A stretch of 64,000 nucleotides of DNA. It comes from Pyrus communis. Its lineage: Eukaryota > Streptophyta > Magnoliopsida > Rosales > Rosaceae. Under the pieces are notes generated by a model. That model did no database searches, was not told the origin of the DNA, and was given only the letters and a program-made list of their open reading frames with translations. This document shows, piece by piece, positions 46,266 through 63,845 of the stretch. Numbering within the stretch: position 1 is the first letter of the stretch; every line of letters starts with the position of its first letter. Location: assembly GCF_963583255.1 (NCBI RefSeq), contig NC_084807.1, positions 17,569,072-17,633,071 of the forward strand. Reading direction: 5' to 3'. A program made the translations under genes and the position numbers.

Positions 46266-48250
46266 TCTCCCAAAAATTTGTCCAACTATCAGAACTTCAA
46301 TCTAGTTGTTAAGGCCCAAAAATCTCACCTACAAAGCACAATTGTAATTCAAGGGCCAATCATTGTAAAGCGCCACAAGCCACTCTTAAATTTCTACAAA
46401 AGTGTGAAACGAGGGGTATGTGAATTTAAAATCATGCACGCTAATAAAACAATAATTTAATAAATTGAACATTTGTTTAATCGTTCTAAGCCCATGCAAT
46501 TTATGGACATTTATCATGCCAAGTCATATTATGATATTGACGCTATTAGCAAATCATGTCAATCATGCTACATGATTAAGTGGGCCGAACCTACATATTG
46601 AGGTTTGCCAAGTGGATCGCGGTGTGGATGGTTACGGAAGCTAACCTTTACATGGAACTCAGGTTGTCGAAGACTTGGGTTGCTTGAGAGCACCAAAAGT
46701 CCAAGCTTATAATCTTTTGCAAGTCTGAGAGAGAAAATACCAACTTTCCCCTTCCGTTACAAACCAGATAGGATATTGAATCAACCAAAACTTAAAACTG
46801 AGTTGCCTGAATGATAAATAGGAACAAGTTCAACCTAAAGCCGCATGCCCCATTAATAGAGAGAAAAAAATCTTTCCCTTCTAAGCATATACAAGAAAAT
46901 GAGAAAGAAAACAGTGAGGAGCATTTCCAAAATGGAGACTATGGAACCTGGTGCTCGAAAAAGACGTCCTGAGCAGTGTGCTCCACCCGAGGTTAGTAAC
47001 TCTCTTCAATGTTATACTAAAAAGGAACCTATAACTACAACCAATAAAAGGAAAAGAAAGACTTGGCAAAAGGAGGAGTAAACGAGGAAACCAATGGATT
47101 CCCAAGCTAGAACTTGAAGGGATCTCTATAAATTGGAGAAATCAGTGTGATGAAAAGAGACAATAACGAGGGAAATGAGGGGAACTAAGACAAGATTGCA
47201 CCAAGCACTAAAGTGCAAGAAACCCTAGTTCTCGAAGGATAAGCTTTCCTTATGTTCTGAGGATTTCCTTAAGCTTCACTTAAGCTTCCTTAGTCACCGC
47301 AAAGACTACCAGAGTATTAAGAACCCTAGAATAGTTATTCTTAAACCCTGCAAGCAAGCACAAATTCTATCTCTCATGCTCAAACAGTGAACTTTTAGCT
47401 TCCATGTCATCATTCACTTAGGAAAGTTACAATTTATGGTAATCATTCATTCATTGTTAAATCAGAGCCATTGATTCAACTGGAATACTTCTTAAGATGT
47501 ACTAATTCTTTTGAAGTATTTCAGGATTTGGTGCCAAAAACAAACTAGGGAGCTGAGAGTTTTCATCTGTGCCCAAATCCAACTTCATCAAAAGGTCTTT
47601 AACACAGGTCATCAAAGTATTTTCGTTTTTTACCACCAAAATATTCTACCAAAAAAATACAAAATAATGCTTATTAGGAGATTTGAACATAAAACCTCCC
47701 AAGTAAAATAATGCTTTTGTTTTATAATATTTATATTATCACTATTTATTGAGAATGATAGATGACTTAAAGTCATTATTCAACATTGACATCAAAATAA
47801 AAGCATTAATTGTGTTTTTTTTTATTTTCAATCATATTTGTTTTGAAAGTTGTTGACTTTGTACGGCTTTTGAAAAAAAAAAAAAAAAAAAAAAAAGGAG
47901 ATTTTTATTGCAAGTAGCGTATTGAGATTGATCCAATGCATCATGGTCTCTTACTTTAAAATTCAATCGATGTTTTCCTTGATATTGATCCAATGCATCA
48001 TTTTGGTTCATCACTTTTAAAATCAATCAATGTTGTTTCTGAGATTTGATCGAGAACATCAATATTGTACCTGTCGTTTAATTCCATTTCATTTATCCAA
48101 TGCATCATTTTGGTTTTTCACTTTCAAAATCAATCAATGTTGTTCTTGAGATTTGATCGAGAACATCAATATTGTACCTGCCGTTTAATTCCGTTTAATT
48201 TTTTATTATTGTGCTAATATGACATGTAAGCACGTCAATTTAAGTCTAGA
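46266..48250. other. Intergenic stretch without recognisable genes
   Basis: No convincing coding sequence. A + strand open stretch at about 46899-47081 (Lys/Arg-rich, RKRRPEQ then KRKRKTWQKEE) is not recognisable and may be retroelement debris. A poly-A run lies at about 47873-47897. Direct repeats with TTGATCCAATGCATCAT / ATCAATCAATGTTGTT occupy about 47925-48185. Confidence 0.5.
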
Positions 48251-48543
48251 TGTGAAGAGCTGCTGCCCAATTAATGACGTGTGCGGTGGATGATGGTCTG
48301 TGACCGTCCATCCGTCAGCGCTCATACCCGCGAAAAATAACTTTTTGTGTTAGAGCTGAAATAACCGTATCTTGGATCCGTAAACCTCGTCACGGGTTCT
48401 CTCCCCGCCACTCCACCTGTTTGGTTCCCGGGAAAACTGTCTGGAAAATGAAAAGGAAAATCGCCTTACACCGCCACTCCACTTCCCTTCAGAAGTTCCC
48501 TACAGAGTAACAGTGGTGGCTGCCGATTCCGCACCATTCGACA

Positions 48544-53647
<5,104 letters not shown>

Positions 53648-53716
53648 ATCAACTCAAATAGACAGCACACCGGTTTCAGGGGACGGACGCGGGCCTTGCT
53701 GCTTCGGAGAGAGAGT

Positions 53717-53722
53717 AATAAA
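53717..53722 (+). terminator. Possible poly-A signal of the BAM2-like gene
   Basis: AATAAA occurs 70 bases after the stop codon, a suitable distance for a plant 3' end. Plant signals are loose, so this is only a candidate. Confidence 0.35.
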
Positions 53723-53849
53723 ATCTTCAGATTCGTCTGTGTGTGCAAATCGACGGTATTTAATACTGTGTTATAGGAGTAAAACAAAATATAATAGCAT
53801 TCTACAGGTTTGGTGTATTAACTGATAAAACTGTGGTTACAAACTTGTT

Positions 53850-54500
53850 ACCTATGATGGTAATTTATAAGATATTTCCATTCCAAATCTCACAAATGCA
53901 TACTCATGTCATGAGCCCTGTTTTTAGCTTGAAGTTACTAAAAGAGTCGAGAAAGGAAACAAACAACACCCCACTTGCAAGTGATTCCAGATCAGCTCAG
54001 CTACGATAGTTGTTTGTGTGGTTGCAAACGTTGACGGGGGCTAAATTGCACAAATCATTAGTGTGCGAAGCGTGTTATATGTCAATGTTACTCGTGTCCA
54101 CGGGTGACATTGATACATGACTCGCACCGCACGAATGATTTGTGTAATTTGAACAATTTTCAATTGGAGATGGCGACAATTGATTGTATTGGTATTGTAT
54201 GATCAATAATGTTTTTAAATGCAATTAATAGTTAACATGATGGATAACATTGTAGAAATCTCATGATTAACTACTTAATGATTGTTAGTTTTAATCAGAC
54301 CTCGCAAAGGGGTCATGTTTGCCTGTTGTTTTTGTGTCAAATTCGTTATCTTAATAGATCGTGTCGTGTCAAACTTATTATCTGAATGGATTTTAAACTT
54401 CAAACCGAACCCCGACTCAACCTGTTTTACCTTGTTTTTCCCAAGTTGTAACTCATCATCTTCAATGTTGCCTATTTTGCCTTTATGGGGTATCTCACCG
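53850..54500. other. Intergenic DNA without recognisable features
   Basis: AT-rich sequence after the BAM2-like gene. I see no coding region or terminal repeats. Confidence 0.5.
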
Positions 54501-54529
54501 TTTTCTATTGCGGCTCCATCCTTTATTCC

Positions 54530-55130
54530 AATCCTTAGGAAGTTGTCGATGGATGGGAGGCTTAAGGTTAGTATTGGTAGATCTTGTGCCAACGAACATG
54601 CTGGTTTTGGGGGGATCCTTTCGCTCTTCCAAGGGTGGGGTGCTAGCTGCTTTTGCTTCAAATACGAATTTTATAAGTTTAGTTGCTGCAGAAATTCTTG
54701 CCTTTATTGAGGTTGTGCATATAGCTTGGGTTATAGAATGGAAGCATATATGGATTGAAACAAATTATATGTTGGTTATTCATTATCTTTTCAAGGCTTC
54801 TATGTTGTCCCTTGGTTCCTTATGATGGAATAGAAGAACTGTCTATGGTGACTTTGTCAAATGCGGTTTATATATACATATATTTATTGAGAAAGAAATC
54901 AGGTTGCTGATTCTTTAGCTTTATTTAGGGTATTTAGTTATGCTTATCACTAGTGGTCTACAGTTCTGGATTATGTTGCCTTAGCCCATTCTCATGACAT
55001 TTCATTTTGCGCCCTTATTATCTGTTTCGTTGATCATTTGGTCATGGCAAGTTTTGGCTTAGTCCACCCGCTTGTATATTTTCTTTTACATTCCTAATAT
55101 TTCCTAATAAAAATGGCGGAGGAGGGAGGG
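54530..55130 (+). pseudogene. LINE RNase H-like domain remnant and 3' tail
   Basis: Frames here encode the RNase H domain found at the 3' end of plant LINEs. The pieces are DGRLKVSIG, HAGFGGILS, then after a frameshift GVLAAFASN, SLVAAEILAFIEVVHIAWV and WKHIWIETNYMLVIH. The usual Asp of the WxExD motif is Asn here. A last piece, NQVADSLALF, follows near 54900, and the copy ends in AATAAAAATGGCGGAGGAGGG without a long poly-A. It is broken by frameshifts and 5'-truncated. Confidence 0.72.
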
Positions 55131-55139
55131 GCGGGGGGT

Positions 55140-58100
55140 TTCTAGGTGTAATAGTCCTCATCCCTACGTGGGAGATAGGTACCTTCGCACATGGTCATTA
55201 CTGAAGAGCTAATTTCATCTAATCTTTCTTCATTAAACTTGTGAAAAAAAACATCCGAATTTTGTAAGTTCCTTTTGATTCATCAATACAATTACAATCA
55301 CTTCATTAAGTACTACATGAATTTTAATTAGATGAAAATATGAATTTTAAGTAAAGCAAAACAAAACATTAAGTATTTTCCTAAGCAAAAAAACCAAGGA
55401 TAAACGAAACCCTAGCCGCTATCTCTTCTCTCCTTCCTCTTACCAAACCCTAAATCTAAGATCTCCATAGTAGCTGACACTGGCTTTAGCTTGGGGCCGG
55501 TAGCAGCCCCTTTCCCCATTTTTCTGCCCTTCCTCCTTCATTCTCTAATGGATTGCTACATATCTATTTTTTTCTTAATATTTTTGTCAACAGGTGCCTC
55601 ATTCATGAGGTTATTTGCATCTCTCTTAGTTAGTCCTTTAATTTTATATTGGTCGTTATCGACTCTTTATGAGTCTACTTTTTTATAATCAGTATCTTTG
55701 TAGATGTTGTTGTACACAAAATTCAGGTATGGATGCTAGTTGGTTCGTTGTCAATTTCTCTTTGGAGTCAGCACTACTCATTATCGAAGAGTATCATCTT
55801 GTTCATATTCAAGGTTTCATACGTAGAAGTTCTCAGAAGCCAATTCACGGAGTGATTAACCTTTTCATTAGAAAAGGAGTTTCTTTCGTTTGGAGTGCCA
55901 TCTCAATCCTCCATGTTTGGGTGTGGATGATTTCAAAATCTGAATGTGTTCCTTTGCTTATTCTCGGGCATATCTCGCCCTCAAATCCACCGTTATGATG
56001 GCAACTAGTTTGGCCAAGTTGGCCTTTTATTTTTGGTTAAACTTTCTTTGTATTGAGGACCACTTGAATATTATCCTAGATGCTCTCTTTGATATTTGTT
56101 TCAAGTTTTAATATTGTAATAAACTGCTACCGTTTCATCTAAAAAAATCAAAACAAAGCGTAATACTGAGATGAATCATTGAAGTGGACGTGGATTTTGG
56201 GTACTCAACACTCGTAGGAAAGCAGCCCAATAATGAAAACTCTCATATCGGTTGCCATCCAAAATTTTGGAATTTTGTGTTGTCTGAATGATTATTCTTC
56301 TTTTATTAAATTTCTAAGGAAAATGAGAATGGTTTGTAAAAGTTTTACAAATGAAATTTCAACTATCTGGAAAGTGATTGTGATTTTCACATTATTTTTC
56401 TTTTGTTTTTTTAATATACTCGTGTTTATTTTTGGTCATTTAAATTGAATAAATTCAAGAGAGTAAAAAAATAACAATAAATATAAGCTAAAAAAGGAGA
56501 AAAAGAACATGCGAAAATCAGTTTTATTTTCTTATAAAAATCAACAATGGATGCATAATAGGAACAAACAACGGACCTTAGAGCAAATGACCATTTACCA
56601 CAATGGTAGAAAGATATTGAGTCCTTACTTGAAGATATGTGTTCAAATCATGTTGATTATTAATCTAATATCTAATATAACAAAATCTACCGTTTGACAA
56701 TTTAAAAAAAAAAAAAAATGACCTTGAAGGGAGACATTCATTAGAAGCCAAAAATTTAGAAAAAGTAGTGAATCAGATTCCTTTTAATAATAATAGGCAT
56801 TAAGCAATTATGACATTGCATAAAGTAGTGGTTCAGATGGTAGAACTGTAGAAGCAATTGTTGAATTAGTGTAAATATTTCTATATGTATACACACCAAT
56901 GTACGTAACGATAATCCTTTCAAGTAATAATTTGCAAATTCCTTTCGCGCATTTTTGTAATGATCATGTATTGCATTTTAATCTCTCATATCTAATTTTT
57001 TGTGATTTATTTCTTCATCATTATGCCTAAATCATTTTTGAAAGTTCTTCACCCAAATATACCCTACAAGAATTTGTCTCCATTTCATGTTGAAAAGTTG
57101 TTGTGGTTTTATCCAGTTAATTAAAACATGTTGAGAGTCTAAATTATGTAACTCTTTTGGATGTTTTAAGAGAAAGTATATGTCACTTGTCTTGCCAAAA
57201 AAAAAAAAAAAAAATTAAATTAAAACAACGTCGTCCTGGGCAAAAAAAAAAAAAGATAGCCAAAACGACGTCATTTTTTAGCCAAGTCTTAAGAAAAAAA
57301 AAATAAACATTTTATCTTCTTCGCGGCCGTCTTCTTCGTGAAGGTGCCGCTGCTGAAACTTAAGAAAAACCATAAGGCAGTCGCTGCAATGAGCCCAGCC
57401 TTCGACTTCGAGGTCCCTAACAAATTTCAGGTAAGTTTTCGGCTACCTCAGCATGCCTTGGGGCGTGCCTCAGCTGCCTAGGCGTGCCCCGACAATCCTA
57501 GGCGAGTTTTTCACCAACTCCCACAAAACAAAGGCGGCAAGCCACCTGCCCAATCTCCAAGGCCACATAGGCGCGCCTCGAAGCGACTATTTTAAAATAC
57601 TGATCAAGAGTGAAATCGAATGTGTTCACTTGTATAAAGCTAGTATAACATACTTTTATTGCTGGTTTTACGCAATTATCATGGGAAAATTAATGACAAT
57701 CTGATTTTGTATCTTATAGGCAACATATGGAAATTATTGGCTATAATGGAATCCTAGGTTCTTTGTTTCTTGTTCTACTAGCAACTGCAAGGTATAAGGC
57801 ACTGATAGAAAGCAAAAAGAGAATGGATTAACAAAGACTTAGAAACCAATGTGAACATGTGTTTGCCTAAGTTTGTAAACAGAAATAAGATATAAATGAA
57901 AGTAGAAATTGGGTGTAATCACTTCATGATTGAGTCAAGACTACAAACATTCATAAAAAAGATTTTTGGGCTGAAAAGCAGATTTACATTGCAGAAAATG
58001 AAACATAAATAAACTTCGAAATGTAAAAAAACAAGAAAAAGTCAAGAAAGATTCATAATGATAATCATTCTAGCATATCATAATCTACAACTAATAATCC

Positions 58101-58370
58101 ATCCTAAAAATGTCATATAACGAAGGATAAATGCTAATAATCCTAAAACTTAATGTTCAACGGCTTATTATGTGATTATATCTTCCATTTTAGAACGTCA
58201 TATCAATTGATAAACATAATTGTTATCAGCATTTGAAAATATTCATTTTTCTCTCTTTTCTAAATTATTTTCAAAAGTAACCATCGTCCATCCTTAAACA
58301 TCATAATCATCTAATAATATCATGATCAACAGATAACAATCATTCACGTAAACAGCTCAGAGTCATTACC
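55140..58370. other. Intergenic region between the two beta-amylase genes
   Basis: No gene can be supported. A possible tRNA-derived SINE remnant lies at about 56590-56718 (CCACAATGGTAGAAAG, then a B-box-like TGTTCAAATCATG, then an A-rich tail). Poly-A runs lie near 57197, and CGACGTC motifs near 57225 and 57265. A C/G-rich block at about 57440-57590 (CCTAGGCG, GGCGTGCC) has no clear identity. Confidence 0.45.
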
Positions 58371-58405
58371 ATTCACTTTGACAACGGTCCTGCAAGTTGC
58401 AACTT

Positions 58406-58501
58406 CACGTGATTCCTCTTCCACACATCAGGACAGGACACACCCAAATCTCGTGTCCTTGACGTCCCCACAGCCCACGCTCTCGGCACGTGCGACACGT
58501 G
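58406..58501. promoter_or_regulatory. Cluster of three CACGTG (G-box) motifs upstream of the BAM7-like gene
   Basis: CACGTG occurs at 58406-58411, 58487-58492 and 58496-58501, within 96 bp and about 0.85-0.95 kb before the start codon. BZR1-type domains bind G-box-like elements, and Arabidopsis BAM7/BAM8 are reported to act through a CACGTGTG-type site. Autoregulation or control by other G-box factors (bZIP, bHLH) is therefore possible. Exact CACGTGTG is not present: the last site reads ACACGTGTCA. The transcription start is unknown. Confidence 0.5.
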
Positions 58502-58837
58502 TCACGCCTCACGCCCAAACCGTGAAACGCACCCGTTCTCCGCATGCTTACACCCACGCACGCCTCGTTCGTGCCAGAAAATCCCCCAAACACGCTCGCA
58601 CCTCGCACGCGTGAGAATCCCCTGAGCGCCCCCATCCTCGCATGCTCGCACGCTTCCCCCTTCCCAACCCTCTCCCGCCCGACCCGACCCGCCCATCTCT
58701 GACCCCCTCCGCCTTCCTCTTCGGAGCCCTGGCCTACTCCTCGTGAGACGACGCCGTACTATACATTTCCGGTCGCCGGAAAATTCGAGCACGGAACCCG
58801 GTGAAGCAGCTAGGGCTTCTGAAAGGCGGAAGAGAAG

Positions 58838-59310
58838 ATGGATCGGGTAGAAAAGTTGGATTGGGGGCTCTGAGTGAAGACGAGGAGGTCGAATTCGAGG
58901 AGGAAATGGAGAATTCCGGCCAATGTGGAGTCAATTTTGCTATAATTCGGTCGTCCCAGCTGGTTTTAGAAGGTAACTCAGTTCACAATTTGGAAAAGTT
59001 TTGCTTTTTGGTCATATTTTGATTCTGAGAAAGTTTTTTATGAGAAAATTTAAAAGCTTTCTTGTTTGTGACTTGTGTGGAAAGTAATAGAGAATAAGCG
59101 CCTTGTTTGGCGGCTGAGAAAATTTGAGTCAACTGATTAGAGCCAAATAGGTGTAAACAAGTCAATTTAGTAGGTTCTGTGCCTCTGTAATTTTAAAATA
59201 TAGTTGATTCATTAACGTGAGCTATGGCTAAATCTAATCCTTCAGGTGGTTATGTGGCGAATTAAGCAGTGATGGTTTCCACATTCATGGTAGAAGGATC
59301 AAGAATCTAG
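58838..59310 (+). promoter_or_regulatory. Probable 5' leader of the BAM7-like gene with upstream ATGs and a leader intron
   Basis: Upstream ATGs lie at 58838 (11 codons), 58906, 59252 (6 codons) and 59272 (12 codons), none in frame with the main start. A likely leader intron runs from the donor AAG/GTAACT at 58973 to the acceptor TTCAG at 59245. If it is spliced, the frame from 58906 gives a 28-residue peptide. The leader extent is inferred from position only. Several upstream ATGs would be expected to lower translation of the main frame. Confidence 0.4.
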
Positions 59311-59356
59311 GATAATCAGGGGGTTTAAAGTGTAGGATAAACGGAATAACGAGATT

Positions 59357-62300
59357 ATGGCATCGGATCTTCAGAAGTTAATCACAAGTGAAGAAGATGA
59401 TGACGAAGAAATGGAGATGGACGTGAAAGAAGAGGACGATGGCGATGAAGAAGATGATGAAGATGGAGAGAAGCATGTTGATGCCACCCAAATGATGTTG
59501 GGCGTTGATGGGGAAATGCCAACAAGAAGTAATAATAATAACCGTTTTCAACAGCACCATCAATTTCAAGAACAAGTGGGGACTCCAGGAGGGGGAGGAG
59601 CTAGGAGGTGTAGACCGATAGAAGAGAAGGAGAGAACTAAGTTGAGAGAACGGCAGCGCAGGGCCATCACTGCAAGGATCTTAGCAGGGCTGCGGAGGCA
59701 TGGAAATTATAATCTTAGAGTTAGGGCTGATATCAATGATGTAATTGCAGCTTTGGCTAGGGAAGCTGGCTGGGTTGTTCTTCCAGATGGAACAACGTTT
59801 CCTTCAAAATCTCAGGTACTTCTCTCTCAAGCAAGAAGCTTTTTTCTTTTTTCTTTTTCCCTATTTTGAAGAATTTAGCTTCCTTTTTTTTTATTTTTTT
59901 TATTTATGACCATGACTGCATATTATGTTTAAAAATTGATCGTCTTCCTATAAAAGAAAAAAAATTGATCTTCATGTGGTTCATGCATTGGCTGATCTTA
60001 GATCATGAGTGCATGTTTGGTTTTGGCTTCCTTAATGAACCTGTGGATGACATTTAATGCATCTTATTATGATTCTCATTTCTAACAAATTTCAGAAAAA
60101 CCCCAAATGGGAATCTTTCTATTGAACTTTTACAGGGTGCAAGGTTGGCTGGTGTCAATTCTGCGCCAGTGACATCATCCTCCCAAATGGTATCCCCACA
60201 TACTCCTGCTTCCCTTAAAGGAGGTACTTCTAGCTATCAGAGCCCTGGGGAGCTTAATGCTTGTAACACCAAAGGTGTTTATTTGCCCAGTTTATCACCT
60301 TATGATCTCCCCTCAAGTGCTCGGTCCCAAAGTTCATCCCTTGTGGGGGAAGGAGCATGTCAAACAGAGAGTCATCCTCTTATAGGTGGCTCCATGGATA
60401 ATATTGGTGACAAACAGGTACTATAATGAGAAATCCTACAGTCTATGACTCTATGCCTACCAAAATATAAAAAATAAAAAATTATTTTACCCCATAACAT
60501 CATGCTTTGTGCATTCTGTCATGGCATCATGTGTGACGTATTTGTTGAGACTTCAACTGTGGTATGGGTTTCTGGATATATCTCTTGGTATGCAGTTGTT
60601 GAATTCTCTTATATGGTCATTATTTGTACCATCTTGGTTAATTTTGTTATCACATATCATCAGGCGTTAAATAGCATAAATAACAGTAGCCTATGTTAGC
60701 AAATGTATGGAGGCATGACTCTGCATTATACTGTCTTCGTTTATGCTTATAACTGCATTGCAATTTACTAGGACCCCATAAGTGGTGAAATTCTATTTCT
60801 CATATAGTTCATTTAATTTCTATTAATGTATACTTGAGATAAGTTATAGCTTCCTAAGTTGGGCAGTGTCACATTCTTCAATGCACATTAATTATTTTTT
60901 TGTAGATTGTTGACATACCCCTGAAGTTACAAGAACGTGATTTCTCCAGCACCGCTAACATTCCAGTTTATATAATGCTACCAGTGAGTTCTGTAACTTT
61001 CCTAATATTCTTTTACTATACAAGTTAAATTGTTGGTTTTCTGCTTTTCAATAGGTTTGCTTTTTCTACTTTGTATCCTGCGTTAGAGGTTGCCATGTCA
61101 AGGAGTTCGAGTTTTGCTTGACAGACACCGGTTGTTTTTAAGCTTAGTCTCTAATCTATATGCTCTTTATCATGTCTTTTATTTTGGTGGCAGCTAGGTG
61201 TCATTAATATGAAGTGTGAGCTGGTTGATCCAGATGGTCTATTAAAGCAGCTAAGGGTTTTGAAATCAGTGAATGTAGATGGGGTTATGGTTGATTGCTG
61301 GTGGGGAATAGTAGAAGGACATGCTCCACAGGAGTATAACTGGAATGGATACAGGAGGCTCTTTCAGATGGTGCGCGAGCTTAAGCTGAAGCTACAGGTC
61401 TGTTTTATATGAATACGCTTTTTCACTTGCAGAAGCTTTAACAACACAAGTGGTTAATTGTTTTGCCATCTTTGTGGTCATTCTTATCCTATTCCTTTCC
61501 ATGGTTTTCCTGTAATGCTTGGCAAAGTTTTGTTTTGTCTTACAATGTGGGAACCAAGTAACTCACTTCCCTTTCATGCTCCGAATTCACTCACTATTAA
61601 CCATTGCTGAAAAAATCTGGAGATTATAATCATTTGGACATAGTTGCTTTTGTTAGTTCTTCCGAAATTTATTTGGGTCTGATGGGCAACTTCTATGTTA
61701 AGGTTGTGATGTCATTTCATGAATGTGGAGGCAATGTTGGTGATGATGTGTGTATTCCACTGCCTCATTGGGTGGCTGAAATTGGTAGAAGCAACCCTGA
61801 CATATTTTTCACCGATAGAGAGGGAAGACGTAATCCTGAATGCCTTTCATGGGGAATTGACAAGGAACGAGTTCTAAGAGGCCGGACGGCTGTTGAGGTA
61901 TTACAGTAACATATGATGAATGAGACCTTAGTCTTTCTGCTTGCAATAAAAATGGGTAGTGACTGTATTCTTTGTATGTCAAACCATTTACACCTATTGA
62001 TCTAAAAACTTTTTTTTGTGTGGAGAATTTCAATTAATGGCCTGTACAGATGGCAGTTATTCTATAATATTCTACCATTTTTGAATGGTAGTCCTATATA
62101 CTCAGTGTCAAAATGCTAATTTTTGCTGATATAGGTATACTTTGACTGCATGAGAAGCTTCCGTGTAGAGTTTGACGAGTACTTCAAAGATGGTAATATC
62201 TCCATGATTCAAATTGGACTAGGTCCGTGTGGGGAATTGCGATACCCATCTTGTCCTGTAAAGCATGGTTGGCGATATCCCGGTATCGGTGAATTTCAGG

Positions 62301-63845
62301 TAACTTGTTGAATAATGTTATATCTGTTTACAAGTGAATGGGTCTGTCTATTTCCTCAGCCTGAGCATTTAAAAAATTGCAGTGTTACGATCAGTATTTG
62401 CTGAAAAGTTTAAGGAAGGCAGCAGAAACAAAGGGACACTCCTTCTGGGGTAGAGGTCCGGATAATGCAGGTTCTTATAATTCCCGGCCAAATGAAACCG
62501 GTTTCTTTTCCGAAGGCGGTGATTATGATGGCTACTATGGCAGGTTCTTCCTTAACTGGTACTCTCGAGTTTTAGTTGATCATGGTGATCGGGTGCTTTC
62601 TCTAGCAAGGTTAGCTTTCGACGGAACCTGCATTGCTGCAAAGGTGAGTCAGCTTCCATCATTTTGAACATAAATGAAAGATGAATGTTTTAGATCTGAT
62701 ATTTGAAAGAAGATTAAAAGCATAGAAAAAATAATTAGGAACTTACCTTGCAAATGTGGCCAAAGCATTGAAATAATACCGAAGACAAAATTATCCATGT
62801 TGGATTCTAAGTTTCAAGTTTTAATCTAGAATGAAGACTGTTATGCATGCCTAATATTGTTGAGTGTTGAAAGTTTTGCAACCTTAGAAGTAATTTGGCT
62901 AGTTATGGATTGATCAGTCAGTTTGCTATATTTTAATTGTTAAGCAGCTATCAGGTCTTCACTGGTGGTACAAGACAGCTAGTCATGCAGCTGAATTGAC
63001 TGCGGGCATCTATAATTCATGCAATCGTGATGGTTATGCTCCAATCATGACGATGCTAAAGAAGCATGAAGCTACTGTAAAATTAGCGTGTACTGAATTG
63101 CACGTGTTAGACCAGCATGAAGAATTCCAAGAGGCACTGGGAGATTCTGAGGGTTTATTTTGGCAAGTAAGCATCAAATTTATCTGAAAAGTCATGGAGT
63201 GCCAAGCTTCAGCACTTTTCTTGATTAGAATCTGTCTGTTTTGGGAACTACTGGGATTTGTTGTGAAAGATATACCCTAAATTGAACAATATATGCATGT
63301 TCGCGGTGGAAGTCTTTGGCAATTAATACTATAATCTACCATTTCAGGTGCTGAATGCTGCGTGGGATGTTTGCTTACCAGTTTCTAGTGAGAACACTCT
63401 TGCTTGTCATGATCGTATCAGCTACAACAAGATATTGGATAATTCCAAGCCCTTGACTGATCCAGATGGAAGGCATTTGTCATCTTTTACCTACCTTAGG
63501 CTCAGTCCACTCCTAATGGAAAGACAAAACTTCATGGAATTTGAGCGATTTGTTAGGAGAATGCACGGTAAGGCGCCTTTAGTTTTATTACATCTGATCA
63601 GTGCATTATTCTTGATTTTGTTTGATGCATTCTTGATCTAGTACTAGAATATTGGAACGTAAAATAACGATATATGCTCGTATAAAAGCTACTCCATATT
63701 GGAGAACATAAAAGAAAAAATGAAAAAGAATCAGAGCCAGTTTACATAGCTGTCGCTGTCGATTTTCTGAAGACGGTTATGAGTTGTAACTTTGAATTTC
63801 ACTGCAGGGGAAGCTGTTGTTGATCACCAAGTATATAGCAAGTAG
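59357..63845 (+). CDS. BAM7: BES1/BZR1-beta-amylase fusion transcription factor (BAM7-like), 10 exons
   Basis: Coding exons are 59357-59815, 60136-60417, 60906-60983, 61194-61397, 61703-61897, 62135-62299, 62383-62643, 62948-63166, 63348-63567 and 63808-63845. The total is 2121 bp, 706 residues, near Arabidopsis BAM7 (691). Residues 1-41 are very acidic. The BZR1-type DNA-binding domain spans about 83-151 ([19 protein letters not shown], then [17 protein letters not shown]). A Ser/Pro-rich linker (154-247) leads to the GH14 domain from about 255. The flexible loop GGNVGDD and both catalytic glutamates (E440 in [10 protein letters not shown]636 in SSENTL) are kept. No transit peptide is seen; the protein should be nuclear, binding G-box-like sites. 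In Arabidopsis this class regulates growth genes and has little or no amylase activity. BAM7 is preferred over BAM8 because of the acidic N-terminus. Intron 4 uses a weak donor (GTCTGT). Confidence 0.93.

Noticed and set aside
55669..55998. 109-codon + strand frame between the two amylase genes
   Set aside because: No recognised domain, no splice partners and AT-rich context; not supported as a gene.
58801..59022. 74-codon frame just before the BAM7-like gene as an extra coding exon
   Set aside because: It starts with GTG, is out of frame after the likely leader splice (stop shortly after 59245) and better fits a 5' leader.
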